Notes under the pieces: generated by a model
Database searches by the model: none
What the model saw: the letters and a program-made list of their open reading frames with translations, nothing else
Told to the model about the DNA's origin: nothing
Shown here: positions 8,000 through 15,955 of the stretch, piece by piece
How positions within the stretch are numbered: the stretch's first letter is position 1
How the letters are laid out: each line of letters begins with the position of its first letter
Assembly (NCBI GenBank): GCA_038146925.1
Contig: JAYQSP010000011.1
Span: forward strand, 806,001-870,000
DNA: 64,000 nt
Origin: UBA830 sp038146925
GTDB lineage: Bacteria > Pseudomonadota > Alphaproteobacteria > MPNO01 > UBA830
Direction: 5' to 3'
Translations under genes and position numbers: made by a program

Positions 8000-9226
8000 T
8001 TAGCCTTTTAGAAGCTTCTGTAGTTTGACGTCCGGATCGGCGAGATCGGATGCATTGAATGTCTTGTCGGACATCATCATGCGCCGGGTGAATCTCAGGT
8101 CGCGGGGGTTGTTGATCGCTGCCGCCCCTTCGAGCTTGCCGTCCTTCAGGTAGAATTCCACGAACTCGCCGGCGTTGCGGTCGCCCCGTACCACAGTTTC
8201 GTTCCAGTCTTCCGGCAGGCCCATCATCTGTATGTTCGCGTCGAACTGATCGGACCAGAACCATGGGATTTCCGCATAAGTATCCTCGCCGCCCAGCATG
8301 GCTTTCGCCGCGCAGATCGCCTGGTTCTGGGCATTCTCCCATGATTCAAGCCGGATACGTCTGCCCAGCAGGGAATTCGGATGATTGGCGTTATCGCCGG
8401 CGGCGTATATATCGGGGTGAGAGGTCTGTCCTCTTTCATCGACGACGATCCCGTTGTCGACATCCAGACCGGCCGCTGCCGCGAGTTCGACATTCGGTGT
8501 AAGCCCGATGCCGACGACGGCAATATCGCAGTCGATGACGGAACCGTCCGCCATAATGGCACGCCGCAGGCCGCCGTCGCCTTCGAAATGATCGAACGAA
8601 ACGCCGCACCGGATGTCGACGCCGTTACGGACATGCAGGTCGTGTATCCACTGCGACATCTCCGGCGTCAGTGCCCGCGCGCAGACCCGGTCGGCCAGTT
8701 CGACCACGATCGCCGTTGCGCCCCGTTTGCGGGCTGCCGCGGCAACTTCGAGACCGATCCAGCCTGCGCCAATCACCAGTACGGTCGCGTCGGATGTCAA
8801 CTTCGCGCGAATGGCTTCGGCATCGTCGATTGTGCGCAGCGTGAAGACGCCCTCGAGATCGGCCCCGTCCACCGGCAAAGCGGTCGCCCGACCGCCGGTT
8901 GCGATCATCAGTTTGTCCCATGACACGGTTTCGCCGTCGTCGAGCGTTATCGTGTGTGCATCCGGTGTTACTTCCGTGACACGGACGCCAAGGCGCATTT
9001 CGATATTGGCTTCGTCAAGCGTGTCCTTTGGCCACAGCAGGCACGTGTCTTTCTCCGCGTCTCCGAGCAGGACTTCCTTTGACAGGGGCGGGCGCTCGTG
9101 CGGTGGAAAGTTTTCCTCTCCGACCAGAATGATCCGGCCTTCAAAACCTTCGTCTCGAAGCGTCTTGGCCGTCCAGCCGCCGGCCTGGCCGGCGCCGATA
9201 ACGACGAATGTCTGGTCCGCGGTCAT
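8000..9226 (-). CDS. FAD/NADH-dependent ferredoxin reductase of a Rieske oxygenase system
   Basis: The 408-residue product has the GxGxAG dinucleotide motif VVIGAGQAGGWTAKTLR at residues 8-24 for FAD, the second motif VLVIGAGWIGLEVAAAAR for NAD(P)H, ATGGRA at the domain junction and IYAAGDNANHPN with the flavin-binding Asp near residue 275. This is the rhodocoxin/putidaredoxin reductase class, which passes electrons from NADH to a [2Fe-2S] ferredoxin. The ferredoxin gene ends 16 bases upstream, so the two are an obvious pair. They most likely feed the Rieske oxygenase at 11427, which lacks its own reductase gene. The gene is last in the leftward regulator-FAH-ferredoxin-reductase operon. Confidence 0.9.
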   Translation of the reverse strand: MTADQTFVVIGAGQAGGWTAKTLRDEGFEGRIILVGEENFPPHERPPLSKEVLLGDAEKDTCLLWPKDTLDEANIEMRLGVRVTEVTPDAHTITLDDGETVSWDKLMIATGGRATALPVDGADLEGVFTLRTIDDAEAIRAKLTSDATVLVIGAGWIGLEVAAAARKRGATAIVVELADRVCARALTPEMSQWIHDLHVRNGVDIRCGVSFDHFEGDGGLRRAIMADGSVIDCDIAVVGIGLTPNVELAAAAGLDVDNGIVVDERGQTSHPDIYAAGDNANHPNSLLGRRIRLESWENAQNQAICAAKAMLGGEDTYAEIPWFWSDQFDANIQMMGLPEDWNETVVRGDRNAGEFVEFYLKDGKLEGAAAINNPRDLRFTRRMMMSDKTFNASDLADPDVKLQKLLKG

Positions 9227-9241
9227 GAGTGGGACTACCCG

Positions 9242-9565
9242 TTAGCCGTTGGGCAGGCCGACAAGGATATCGTCGCCTTCGATTTTCACCTCGTAGGTCG
9301 CCAGGTCGACCGTCGCGGGCGGGGTTTCCGCTTTGCCGGTCTTCACATTGAACTGCGCGCCGTGCAGCGGACATTCCAGGCATTCGCCTTCCAGGTAGCC
9401 GTCAGCCATCGAGGCATAAGCGTGGCTGCAGATATCGTCCATCGCGTAGAACTCGCCGCCGAGGTTGATGATGGCCACTTCCTTGCCTTCAATAATGACC
9501 TGGATTGCTTCGTCTTCGTCGAGCTGGTCCTTCTTGATGGCGTTATGAAAGGTTACGTCACTCAT
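9242..9565 (-). CDS. Rieske-type [2Fe-2S] ferredoxin
   Basis: A 107-residue soluble Rieske ferredoxin. The cluster ligands are Cys46-Ser-His48 and Cys65-Pro-Leu-His68, in the boxes ICSHAYAS and ECPLHGAQF. Size and spacing match the BphF/NdoA electron carriers of ring-hydroxylating dioxygenases. The gene lies between a disrupted FAH hydrolase and the reductase; the reductase start is 15 bases downstream. A gap of about 100 bases separates it from the FAH gene and contains no terminator. I infer it is the electron donor for the divergently encoded oxygenase. Confidence 0.93.
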   Translation of the reverse strand: MSDVTFHNAIKKDQLDEDEAIQVIIEGKEVAIINLGGEFYAMDDICSHAYASMADGYLEGECLECPLHGAQFNVKTGKAETPPATVDLATYEVKIEGDDILVGLPNG

Positions 9566-9668
9566 GATTTTATCCGTCCGTTTGTTCTGGGTTGTGCCGT
9601 TCCGAAAGGTCGGCGGAGTTTACAAAACGCCCCGCGCGCCCTCAACCGCAAAGCGCGCGAAATCTGCG

Positions 9669-10530
9669 TCATAGCGTTTCGTTTTCGATGGGGTTCGACA
9701 GGACGCCTACCCCGGAAACTTCTACTTCCACCGTATCTCCCGCCCGCAGCCAGGTCGGTGGATCCAGCCGAGCACCTGATCCTGTCGGTGTACCGGTTGA
9801 AATGATGTCGCCCGGTTCCAGCGCGTTCCAGGTAGATGCATAGGCGATCAGATACGAAAAATCGTAAAGAATGTTGGCGGTGGTGTCGTCCTGACGGACT
9901 TCTCCGTTGACCCGTGTCGTTACCCGCATATCGTCGAAGCCGCCGCTGAATTCGTCGGCGGTGACCATCCACGGGCCGACCGATCCGCAGCGATAGAAAT
10001 TCTTGCCTTGCGTGATGTGGAGCTTGCCGTGGCGCATCCAGTCGCGAATGCAGCCTTCGTTCAGACAGGTGACCGCACCGATGTGTTCCAGTGCCTTTTC
10101 GCGCGGAATGCGCCGCCCCCCCCTTGCCGATAACAAGGGCGATTTCGCCCTCGTAGTCGAGCTGTTCGGATTCCGGCGGCACCAGTATCGCCTGGTTGTA
10201 CGCGGCCAGTGTTTCCGGCGTGCGCAGGAAGATGTTCGGGTAATCCCCCTTGATCGAATTGCCATACTCGGCGTCCCGGTTGCCGTAGTTGATACCGACG
10301 CACACAACCTGGCCCGGAAATTCGATCGGACGGTGAAATTCGATGTCGGAAAGCGAAAAATCGGCATCGGCGCCATGAATCGCTGCCGCAGCTTCGGCCT
10401 GTGCGGCCGGGTCGAGGAGATCGATCAGGGTGCGGGCCAATGGAAGACGTGGTCCCAGGTCGAATAGCTTGTCGCCGTCTATTGTTCCGAACGACGCGTT
10501 CCCGTTCGCGCTGAATGTGGCCAGTTTCAT
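9669..10530 (-). pseudogene. FAH-family hydrolase/isomerase, frameshifted in a homopolymer
   Basis: The coding sequence starts at 10530 and reads a normal FAH N-terminus to GEIALVIGKGG, then leaves frame. The correct continuation, RRIPREKALEHIGAV and onward through NFYRCGSVGPWMVTADEF and GDIISTGTPTGSG, lies in the next frame and stops at 9669. The shift falls in a run of eight C (plus strand) at 10116-10123; seven would restore a 286-residue protein. Fumarylacetoacetate-hydrolase-like enzymes cleave or isomerise 2-oxo acids from aromatic ring cleavage. Its place between the GntR regulator and ferredoxin gene suggests a role in the same aromatic pathway. A real inactivating mutation, phase variation or a sequencing error are all possible. 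Confidence 0.85.
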
Positions 10531-10598
10531 GGTGAGGGATGCCCCGCTGATCGCCCGTTCACACTGTCATAACCGCCGGGCGACAATAAATCGAGCCG

Positions 10599-11297
10599 CT
10601 ATCCTTTCGCGAACAGCTTGTGCAGGCGGGTCAGATGATTCGACATTTCATCTGCCGCACCTTCCGCGTCACGTGCGCGCAACCGGGCAAGGAACCGGCG
10701 ACGCGAGGCGACGACATCGGCTGTGTCTTCCGCCGATATCGGCCGGTGCACCTGGCGCAGCAGATCCATCAGGATGCGCATCAGCAGGATGAGTACCGGA
10801 TTGCCGGTGCATTCGCCCAACAGGACGTGGAAGCCGATATTGAGGTCCGTTTTTGCCTGCATGTCGCCGTCGCGGGTCAGCGCCTCCACCGCGTCGATGT
10901 TTTGTTGCAGGCGGTCCAGATCGGCCTCCGTCGCCCGCGCGACCGCCGCCTTAACGATAGCGGTTTCGATCAGCAGGCGGGCGTCCGTGATGTCGGTCAG
11001 TTCCAGACCGCCCAGATGTAGCAAATCCTCAATGGACTGGGCGACTGCCTCCGGGTCGCCGTCGGTGATGAACGCTCCGCCATGGGCGCCTTTATGCAGA
11101 GAAATGAGGCCTGCATGCTCCAACGCGCGAAGCGCCTCGCGCACCGCGTTACGGCTGGTTCCAAACTGCTCCGCCAATGTCCGTTCGGGCGGCAGCTTAT
11201 CGCCCGATTTCAACGCCCCGCTCCGCACCTGTTCGCGAATCTGATCGCCGATCACCTCGAAGGTGCGGCGGGGGCGTGCAGGGGCGAAAGTATCCAT
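10599..11297 (-). CDS. FadR-subfamily GntR transcriptional regulator (FCD domain)
   Basis: I choose ATG 11297 (232 residues); an in-frame start at 11366 would run through the operator. The N-terminal winged helix includes SGDKLPPERTLAEQFGTSRN and AVREALRALEHAGLI (residues about 30-65), followed by GAHGGAFI. The C-terminal all-helical FCD domain has a metal/ligand pocket suggested by the Asp and His residues in DLNIGFHVLLGECTG. FCD regulators bind carboxylate effectors, often pathway intermediates. A palindrome matching the FadR-type consensus lies 42 bases upstream, between this gene and the divergent oxygenase operon. It probably represses both directions until an aromatic acid or a metabolite binds. 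Confidence 0.9.
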   Translation of the reverse strand: MDTFAPARPRRTFEVIGDQIREQVRSGALKSGDKLPPERTLAEQFGTSRNAVREALRALEHAGLISLHKGAHGGAFITDGDPEAVAQSIEDLLHLGGLELTDITDARLLIETAIVKAAVARATEADLDRLQQNIDAVEALTRDGDMQAKTDLNIGFHVLLGECTGNPVLILLMRILMDLLRQVHRPISAEDTADVVASRRRFLARLRARDAEGAADEMSNHLTRLHKLFAKG

Positions 11298-11320
11298 CGG
11301 GAAACGTTGTCCAGTGTGGC

Positions 11321-11366
11321 TTGACTCGATTGGTTTAATGGTAGTACCAATATCCCGCAAATGCAA
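11321..11366. promoter_or_regulatory. Putative overlapping divergent promoters of the oxygenase locus
   Basis: Rightward, TTGACT (11321-11326) is followed after 18 bases by TACCAA (11345-11350), a weak -35/-10 pair for the oxygenase operon. Leftward, TTGCAT (complement of 11361-11366) is followed after 17 bases by TACCAT (complement of 11338-11343). Both -10 elements fall inside the palindrome at 11339-11349, so one bound repressor would block both promoters. The hexamers are imperfect and this is inference from spacing. Confidence 0.4.
11339..11349. promoter_or_regulatory. FadR-type operator palindrome TGGTAGTACCA
   Basis: TGGTAGTACCA is a perfect palindrome about a central G and fits the TNGTNNNACNA consensus known for FadR-subfamily GntR regulators. 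It is nested in a wider inverted repeat, ATTGGT (11329-11334) and ACCAAT (11346-11351). It lies between the divergent FCD regulator gene and the Rieske oxygenase gene, the expected place for the regulator's own operator. Confidence 0.7.
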
Positions 11367-11426
11367 TTCATATGGTAAAACGCGCAGCTTTCAGGCGGTT
11401 TTGCCGACGAATAAACGGGAGAAATC

Positions 11427-12668
11427 ATGGATCAGGCACAAACCCGCAAAATCGAATGGCCCGATGACGGCGTCAGTCGAATCCCCTACCAGATTTATAC
11501 CGATCCCGATAATTACGCAGACGAACAACAACGGATTTTCCGCGGACCGATATGGAGTTTCGTGTGCACGGAGCAGGAAATCGAGAAACCCGGCGACTAC
11601 CAGACCACCTATATCGGCGACACGCCTGTCATCGTGCTGCGGGATCTGGAAGGCGAGATTCAGGTCATCGTGAACCGTTGCGCTCATCGCGGAAACCTGG
11701 TCTGCATCAACCGCGAAGGGAATGCGGAAGAACTGACCTGCGTCTATCACAACTGGCGCTACGATCTGCAGGGCAATCTCAAAAGCGTCGCGTTCGGAAA
11801 AGGCGTGGGGAAGACCGGTGGCATGCCGGACGATTTCGATCGCGCCGATCACGGTTTGCAGCGCCTGAAATGCGAGGTGTATCAGGGGCTGATCTTCGCG
11901 ACATTTTCCGACGAAGTTGCCCCGCTGACCGACTGGCTTGGCGAGGAAATGGTGGAGAACATCGACCGGATCCTTGGCCGCGGCATGGTTCTGCTCGGCA
12001 CTTACAGCCAGTACATGCCGAATAACTGGAAGCTGTATATGGAGAATGTGCGCGATTCCTACCACGCCAGCATCCTGCACATGTTCCAGGCGACGTTTCG
12101 GCTCAACCGGCTGTCGATGAAGGGCGGTATCAAGCTGTCCGACAACGGCTGGCATCACATCAGCTACTCGATCGCCGAATCCGATCGGGAAGAAGAGCAG
12201 TACGACGCCAAGAAGCTCCGTGCCGTGAAGGACGGCTATACACTGGCCGATCCGACGCTGGTGAAGGGCTGGCGCGAATTCGAGTGCGGCACGACGCTGG
12301 CGATCCAGTCGACCTATCCCAACTTCGTCGTCCAGCAAATATCCAATTCGCTGGCGCTGCGCCTTTGCCTTCCAAAAGGGCCGGAGGAATGCGAGCTCCT
12401 GTGGTGGGTGTTCGGCACGCCAGAAGATACCGAAGAGCAGCAGGAGATCCGCATCAAGCAGTCCAACATGATCGGCCCGGGCGGCGTGATCTCCATGGAA
12501 GACGGTGTGGTTGGCGGCTGGATTCAGCGCGGTACCAAGCGGGATCAGGACAAGACCACCATCGTGCAGATGGGTGGCCGCGACGTCGCCCCCAGCGCGG
12601 AGGGCCGGGCGACGGAAGTGTCCATCCGCGGCTTCTGGCAGGGTTACCGCGACTGCATGGGGCTTTGA
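11427..12668 (+). CDS. Rieske ring-hydroxylating oxygenase, alpha subunit (TphA2-like)
   Basis: The 413-residue protein has a Rieske domain with Cys85-x-His87 (NRCAHRG) and Cys105-x2-His108 (CVYHNW), and a mononuclear iron site with Asp210, His213 and His218 in NVRDSYHASILH; Asp359 in SMEDG is the likely third ligand. Overall length and motifs resemble the terephthalate 1,2-dioxygenase large subunit and the related salicylate hydroxylase group. These enzymes add two hydroxyls (or one) to an aromatic carboxylate in the cytosol. The beta subunit and a PdxA-like dehydrogenase follow, the same set as tphA2-tphA3-tphB. A good site GGGAG precedes the ATG. The real substrate is unknown; see the lower-pathway entries, which suggest a catechol-type product rather than protocatechuate. 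Confidence 0.92.
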   Translation: MDQAQTRKIEWPDDGVSRIPYQIYTDPDNYADEQQRIFRGPIWSFVCTEQEIEKPGDYQTTYIGDTPVIVLRDLEGEIQVIVNRCAHRGNLVCINREGNAEELTCVYHNWRYDLQGNLKSVAFGKGVGKTGGMPDDFDRADHGLQRLKCEVYQGLIFATFSDEVAPLTDWLGEEMVENIDRILGRGMVLLGTYSQYMPNNWKLYMENVRDSYHASILHMFQATFRLNRLSMKGGIKLSDNGWHHISYSIAESDREEEQYDAKKLRAVKDGYTLADPTLVKGWREFECGTTLAIQSTYPNFVVQQISNSLALRLCLPKGPEECELLWWVFGTPEDTEEQQEIRIKQSNMIGPGGVISMEDGVVGGWIQRGTKRDQDKTTIVQMGGRDVAPSAEGRATEVSIRGFWQGYRDCMGL

Positions 12669-12670
12669 AC

Positions 12671-13159
12671 ATGGATGGATCGGTAAATCTCGGCGCCGAT
12701 GTGCGCCGGCAAATCGAAGGCCTGATCGCGGACTATGCACATGCCATCGACGACGACCGGTTGGAGGAATGGCCGGATTTCTTCACCGATGATTGTTCCT
12801 ACCGCATCATCAACCGCGAAAACTACGCCAAGGGGCGGCGCGTTGGGGTGATGGATTGTTCAAGCAAGGGCATGTTGCGGGATCGTATTCTCGCGCTGCG
12901 CGAAGCGAACGTGTACGAGCCCCACTGTTATCGGCACATTCAGTCAGGCACCCGTATCAGGGGCAAAGACGGCGACGCCTATCAGGTCGAAACGTCGTTT
13001 TTGATCATCCGCACGATGCAGGAAGGCGACATGTCGGTGTTCTGCGCCGGCAAATTCGTGGACGAGATCGTGTTCGACGGCGATATGCCGCTTTTCCGGA
13101 AAAGACTGGTTGTCACGGATTCCAATCGCATTCATACCCTGATCGTCATTCCGATCTGA
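12671..13159 (+). CDS. Rieske ring-hydroxylating oxygenase, beta subunit
   Basis: I start at ATG 12671, two bases after the alpha-subunit stop, giving 162 residues. The open frame extends further upstream only as a shadow of the alpha gene. The sequence has the SnoaL/NTF2-like fold signature of aromatic dioxygenase small subunits: QIEGLIADYAHAIDDDRLEEW, then FFTDDCSYRIINREN and a C-terminal RLVVTDSNRIHTLIVIPI region in pieces. Beta subunits are structural partners that form the alpha3beta3 hexamer. The tight spacing supports co-translation with alpha. Confidence 0.9.
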   Translation: MDGSVNLGADVRRQIEGLIADYAHAIDDDRLEEWPDFFTDDCSYRIINRENYAKGRRVGVMDCSSKGMLRDRILALREANVYEPHCYRHIQSGTRIRGKDGDAYQVETSFLIIRTMQEGDMSVFCAGKFVDEIVFDGDMPLFRKRLVVTDSNRIHTLIVIPI

Positions 13160-13171
13160 GGATTTGCGTCC

Positions 13172-14113
13172 GTGACATCGAAGCCTCGAATCGCCATCGC
13201 GATGGGCGACCCTGCAGGGATCGGCCCGGAAATTGCCATCAAGGCATCGTTGAACCGAGAGGTCCGCGACATTTGCGATCCGGTCATCGTTGGCGATTAC
13301 GAAGTGCTCGCCCGCTATGCGCACACGTTGCGAAAATCGCCGCCCGAGAACGTCGTCGATCTCGGCGCAATCAATGTGAATTTCCTGACACCAGGCGAAA
13401 GTGACGCCTCCTGCGGACGGGCGATTCTCGAATATGCCGGCAAGGCGGTCGATATGGCGCTGGCGGGAGAGGCCGATGCCGTCGTTGCCTGCCCGCAAAC
13501 GCAATCTTCCATCAAATCCGCAGGGATAGATTTCGACGGCTATCCGTCCTGGGTTGCGCGGCGCACCGGCACCGACCCGGATGACGTGTTCATGATGCTG
13601 GTCTCCGACCGGTTGCGCATAGCGCACGTTACGCTGCATCTCGGCATACGCGAGGCGCTGGATCTCATAGATGTTCCCCGTATAGTTCGCACGCTGACTG
13701 CGACGCAGACCTCGTTACAAAGAATTGGTATTGCAGCGCCTAAAATCGCTGTCTCCGGCATCAACCCTCATGCGGGAGAAGGCGGTCTGTTCGGCTCCGA
13801 AGAAGCAGAGATCGTCGCCCCTGCGCTGGAGCAGGCGCGCGCCGCGGGCATCGACGCTCACGGCCCGTTCGGGGCCGACACCATGTATCTTGATAAAAGC
13901 GCCGATGCCTATGTCGTGATGTATCACGACCAGGGACATATTCCGGCCAAGTTGGTCGGCTTCGACGGGACGGCGGCATTCGCCATCGGTACCCCGGTGC
14001 TGTTTTCGTCGGTTGCGCATGGCAGTGCGCTGGATATTGCGGGGCGCGGGAAGGCGAGTTCGTCCGCTCTGGTTTGGGCGATCAAGCAGCTGGCAGGCGC
14101 GAATAACGCCTGA
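13172..14113 (+). CDS. PdxA-family dehydrogenase, likely decarboxylating dihydrodiol dehydrogenase (TphB-like)
   Basis: A GTG-initiated 313-residue member of the PdxA family: IAMGDPAGIGPEIAIKA at the N-terminus, then metal-binding histidines in VTLHLG, YHDQGHIP and VAHGSALDIAGRGKA. True PdxA oxidises 4-phosphohydroxy-L-threonine in pyridoxal phosphate synthesis. However, PdxA homologues in aromatic operons (TphB, IphB) oxidise and decarboxylate cis-dihydrodiol carboxylates. Its position 12 bases after the Rieske oxygenase beta subunit makes the second role more likely. It is the last gene of this rightward operon and converges on the meta-cleavage operon with a 9-base gap and no terminator. 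The functional choice is inference from context. Confidence 0.82.
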   Translation: MTSKPRIAIAMGDPAGIGPEIAIKASLNREVRDICDPVIVGDYEVLARYAHTLRKSPPENVVDLGAINVNFLTPGESDASCGRAILEYAGKAVDMALAGEADAVVACPQTQSSIKSAGIDFDGYPSWVARRTGTDPDDVFMMLVSDRLRIAHVTLHLGIREALDLIDVPRIVRTLTATQTSLQRIGIAAPKIAVSGINPHAGEGGLFGSEEAEIVAPALEQARAAGIDAHGPFGADTMYLDKSADAYVVMYHDQGHIPAKLVGFDGTAAFAIGTPVLFSSVAHGSALDIAGRGKASSSALVWAIKQLAGANNA

Positions 14114-14122
14114 CAAGCCGGG

Positions 14123-14890
14123 CTATTCCACGACGTTAAACGCGACCGATCCCAGTCCTTCGACGGTATTTCGGACATTGATGCCGGGACGCAGCGCTTC
14201 GGCGGCGGTCGCGCCGCCTGCCATCACGATCCAGCCCGCTTCGAGCCGTTCGCCCGCTTCCGACGTCAGCCGGGCAGCCGCGACGAGCGAGCGGACGGGA
14301 TGGCCGAGAATGGCGGCGGAGGATCCGATCTGAACCGGGCGACCGTTGAACTCCATGATCATGCCGAGATTGTCCAGGTTGGAATCCGGCCGGCACCAGG
14401 GGCCCACTACGAAGCTGGAGGATGACGCATTGTCCGCGACCACGTCTTCAAGCGAGAACTTGAAGTTCTTGTATCGGGAATCGATGATTTCCATCGCTGC
14501 CGCAACGCCATCCACCGCGGACAGGGCCTCTGCGGCCGTGCAGGGATATCCCAGCGGGCGTTTCAGGAGAAACGCGATTTCCGGCTCCACGCGCGGGTGG
14601 ACGTAGTTCGCGATCGAGATGGTGTCGCCGTCTTCGACCATCATCTGGTCCGTCAGGCGACCCCAGATCATGTCGTTGAGCCCCATCTGCACCATCTTTG
14701 CGCGGCTGGTAAAGCCCATCTTCATGCCGTTCCGCTTCTCGCCCCGGTCCAGGCGCCGCTGTATCGACGCCGCCTGGATGTCGTAGGCGTCATCGAGCGT
14801 ATATTTCGTGTTCTCGGACAATTGTCGCGTGGCGCGCGCCTTGTGAGCGGCGCTGTCCAGCGTACGTGCGAGTTTGGCGATGTCCACCAT
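14123..14890 (-). CDS. 2-keto-4-pentenoate hydratase
   Basis: The 255-residue product belongs to the FAH-fold hydratase/decarboxylase group (DmpE, XylJ, MhpD). It contains EPEIAFLLKRP with the metal-binding Glu pair, AMEIIDSRYKNFKF and the DNASSSSFVVG motif typical of the group. The enzyme adds water to 2-hydroxypenta-2,4-dienoate to form 4-hydroxy-2-oxovalerate. It is the 3'-most gene of the leftward lower meta pathway, 2 bases after the aldolase whose substrate it makes, so the gene order mirrors the chemistry. A paralogue with a different step (16910-17704) is in the same operon. Confidence 0.9.
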   Translation of the reverse strand: MVDIAKLARTLDSAAHKARATRQLSENTKYTLDDAYDIQAASIQRRLDRGEKRNGMKMGFTSRAKMVQMGLNDMIWGRLTDQMMVEDGDTISIANYVHPRVEPEIAFLLKRPLGYPCTAAEALSAVDGVAAAMEIIDSRYKNFKFSLEDVVADNASSSSFVVGPWCRPDSNLDNLGMIMEFNGRPVQIGSSAAILGHPVRSLVAAARLTSEAGERLEAGWIVMAGGATAAEALRPGINVRNTVEGLGSVAFNVVE

Positions 14891-14892
14891 GC

Positions 14893-15945
14893 TTATTCTC
14901 CCTTGCCGGAGGCGTCGCCGCCATCCCGTTCCTTGATCATGTCCAATGCCACATCGACGATCATGTCTTCCTGGCCGCCGACCATGCGCCGGTTGCCGAG
15001 TTCGATCAGAATGTCGCGCGTATCGACGCCGTAGGTTTCTGAAGCCGTTTCCGCGTGACGCAGGAAGCTGGAATACACACCGGCATAGCCCAGCGACAGC
15101 GTTTCCCGGTCGACCCGGACGGGGCGATCCTGCAACGGCCGGACCAGTTCTTCCGCCGCATCCATGAGACCGAACAGGTCGCAGCCGTGGTTGAGACCCA
15201 TCCGGTCGGCGACCGCGATGAATATCTCCAGCGGCGCGTTGCCGGCGCCGGCGCCCATGCCTGCCAGCGACGCATCCACCCGGGTGCAGCCGTGTTCCAG
15301 CGCGACCACGGAATTGGATATCCCGAAGGACAGGTTGTGGTGCGCATGAATGCCGGTTTCGGTTTCCGGTTTCAGCACGTCGTTGAACGCTTTAAAGCGG
15401 TCGGCGACGTCTTCCATGAGCAGCGCGCCGCCGGAATCGGTCACGTACACGCAATGTGCGCCGTATTCCTCCATCAGCAAAGCCTGTTCGGCGAGTTGCT
15501 GTGGCGGGTTCATGTGCGCCATCATCAGAAATCCGGCGACATCCATGCCGAGATTACGGGCATATTCGATGTGCTGCTTGGAGACGTCGGCCTCCGTACA
15601 GTGGGTCGCGACCCGGACCGACCGGGCGCCCGCTTCATAGGCTTCGCGCAGGTCTTCCACCGTTCCGATGCCCGGCAGCAGCAATGTTGCCAGCTTGGCG
15701 TGTTCCAGCACGCTTGCGGCAGCCTCGATATAGTCGAGGTCGGTTTCCCTGGCGAAACCGTAATTGAACGACATGCCGGCAAGCCCGTCGCCATGGGCGA
15801 CCTCGATGGCGTCTACTTTGGCATCGTCCAGCGCCTTGCAGATCGCCTTTATGTGATCGAGGCCGTATTGATGGCGTATGGCATGCATACCGTCGCGCAG
15901 GGTGACGTCCTGAACGTATATTTTCTTATCGTTGTCGATTGCCAT
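14893..15945 (-). CDS. 4-hydroxy-2-oxovalerate aldolase
   Basis: A 350-residue HMGL-like TIM-barrel aldolase: VQDVTLRDGMHAIRHQY at the N-terminus supplies the Arg-Asp pair and catalytic His, GIHAHHNLSFGISNS holds the two metal-binding histidines, and SLAGMGAGAGNAPLE is the family glycine stretch. Length equals DmpG/BphI. It splits 4-hydroxy-2-oxovalerate into pyruvate and acetaldehyde and normally channels the aldehyde to the partner dehydrogenase, which is encoded directly upstream in the operon with a 10-base gap. Confidence 0.95.
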   Translation of the reverse strand: MAIDNDKKIYVQDVTLRDGMHAIRHQYGLDHIKAICKALDDAKVDAIEVAHGDGLAGMSFNYGFARETDLDYIEAAASVLEHAKLATLLLPGIGTVEDLREAYEAGARSVRVATHCTEADVSKQHIEYARNLGMDVAGFLMMAHMNPPQQLAEQALLMEEYGAHCVYVTDSGGALLMEDVADRFKAFNDVLKPETETGIHAHHNLSFGISNSVVALEHGCTRVDASLAGMGAGAGNAPLEIFIAVADRMGLNHGCDLFGLMDAAEELVRPLQDRPVRVDRETLSLGYAGVYSSFLRHAETASETYGVDTRDILIELGNRRMVGGQEDMIVDVALDMIKERDGGDASGKGE

Positions 15946-15955
15946 GTCTGCTCTC

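Noticed and set aside
11391..12740. Reverse-strand frame of 449 residues across the Rieske oxygenase
   Set aside because: Antisense to a gene with complete Rieske and iron motifs; no domain recognised.
13172..14113. Ordinary pdxA of vitamin B6 synthesis
   Set aside because: Not excluded, but linkage to a Rieske oxygenase with alpha and beta subunits fits the TphB/IphB role better than B6 synthesis; pdxJ is located elsewhere in the window.
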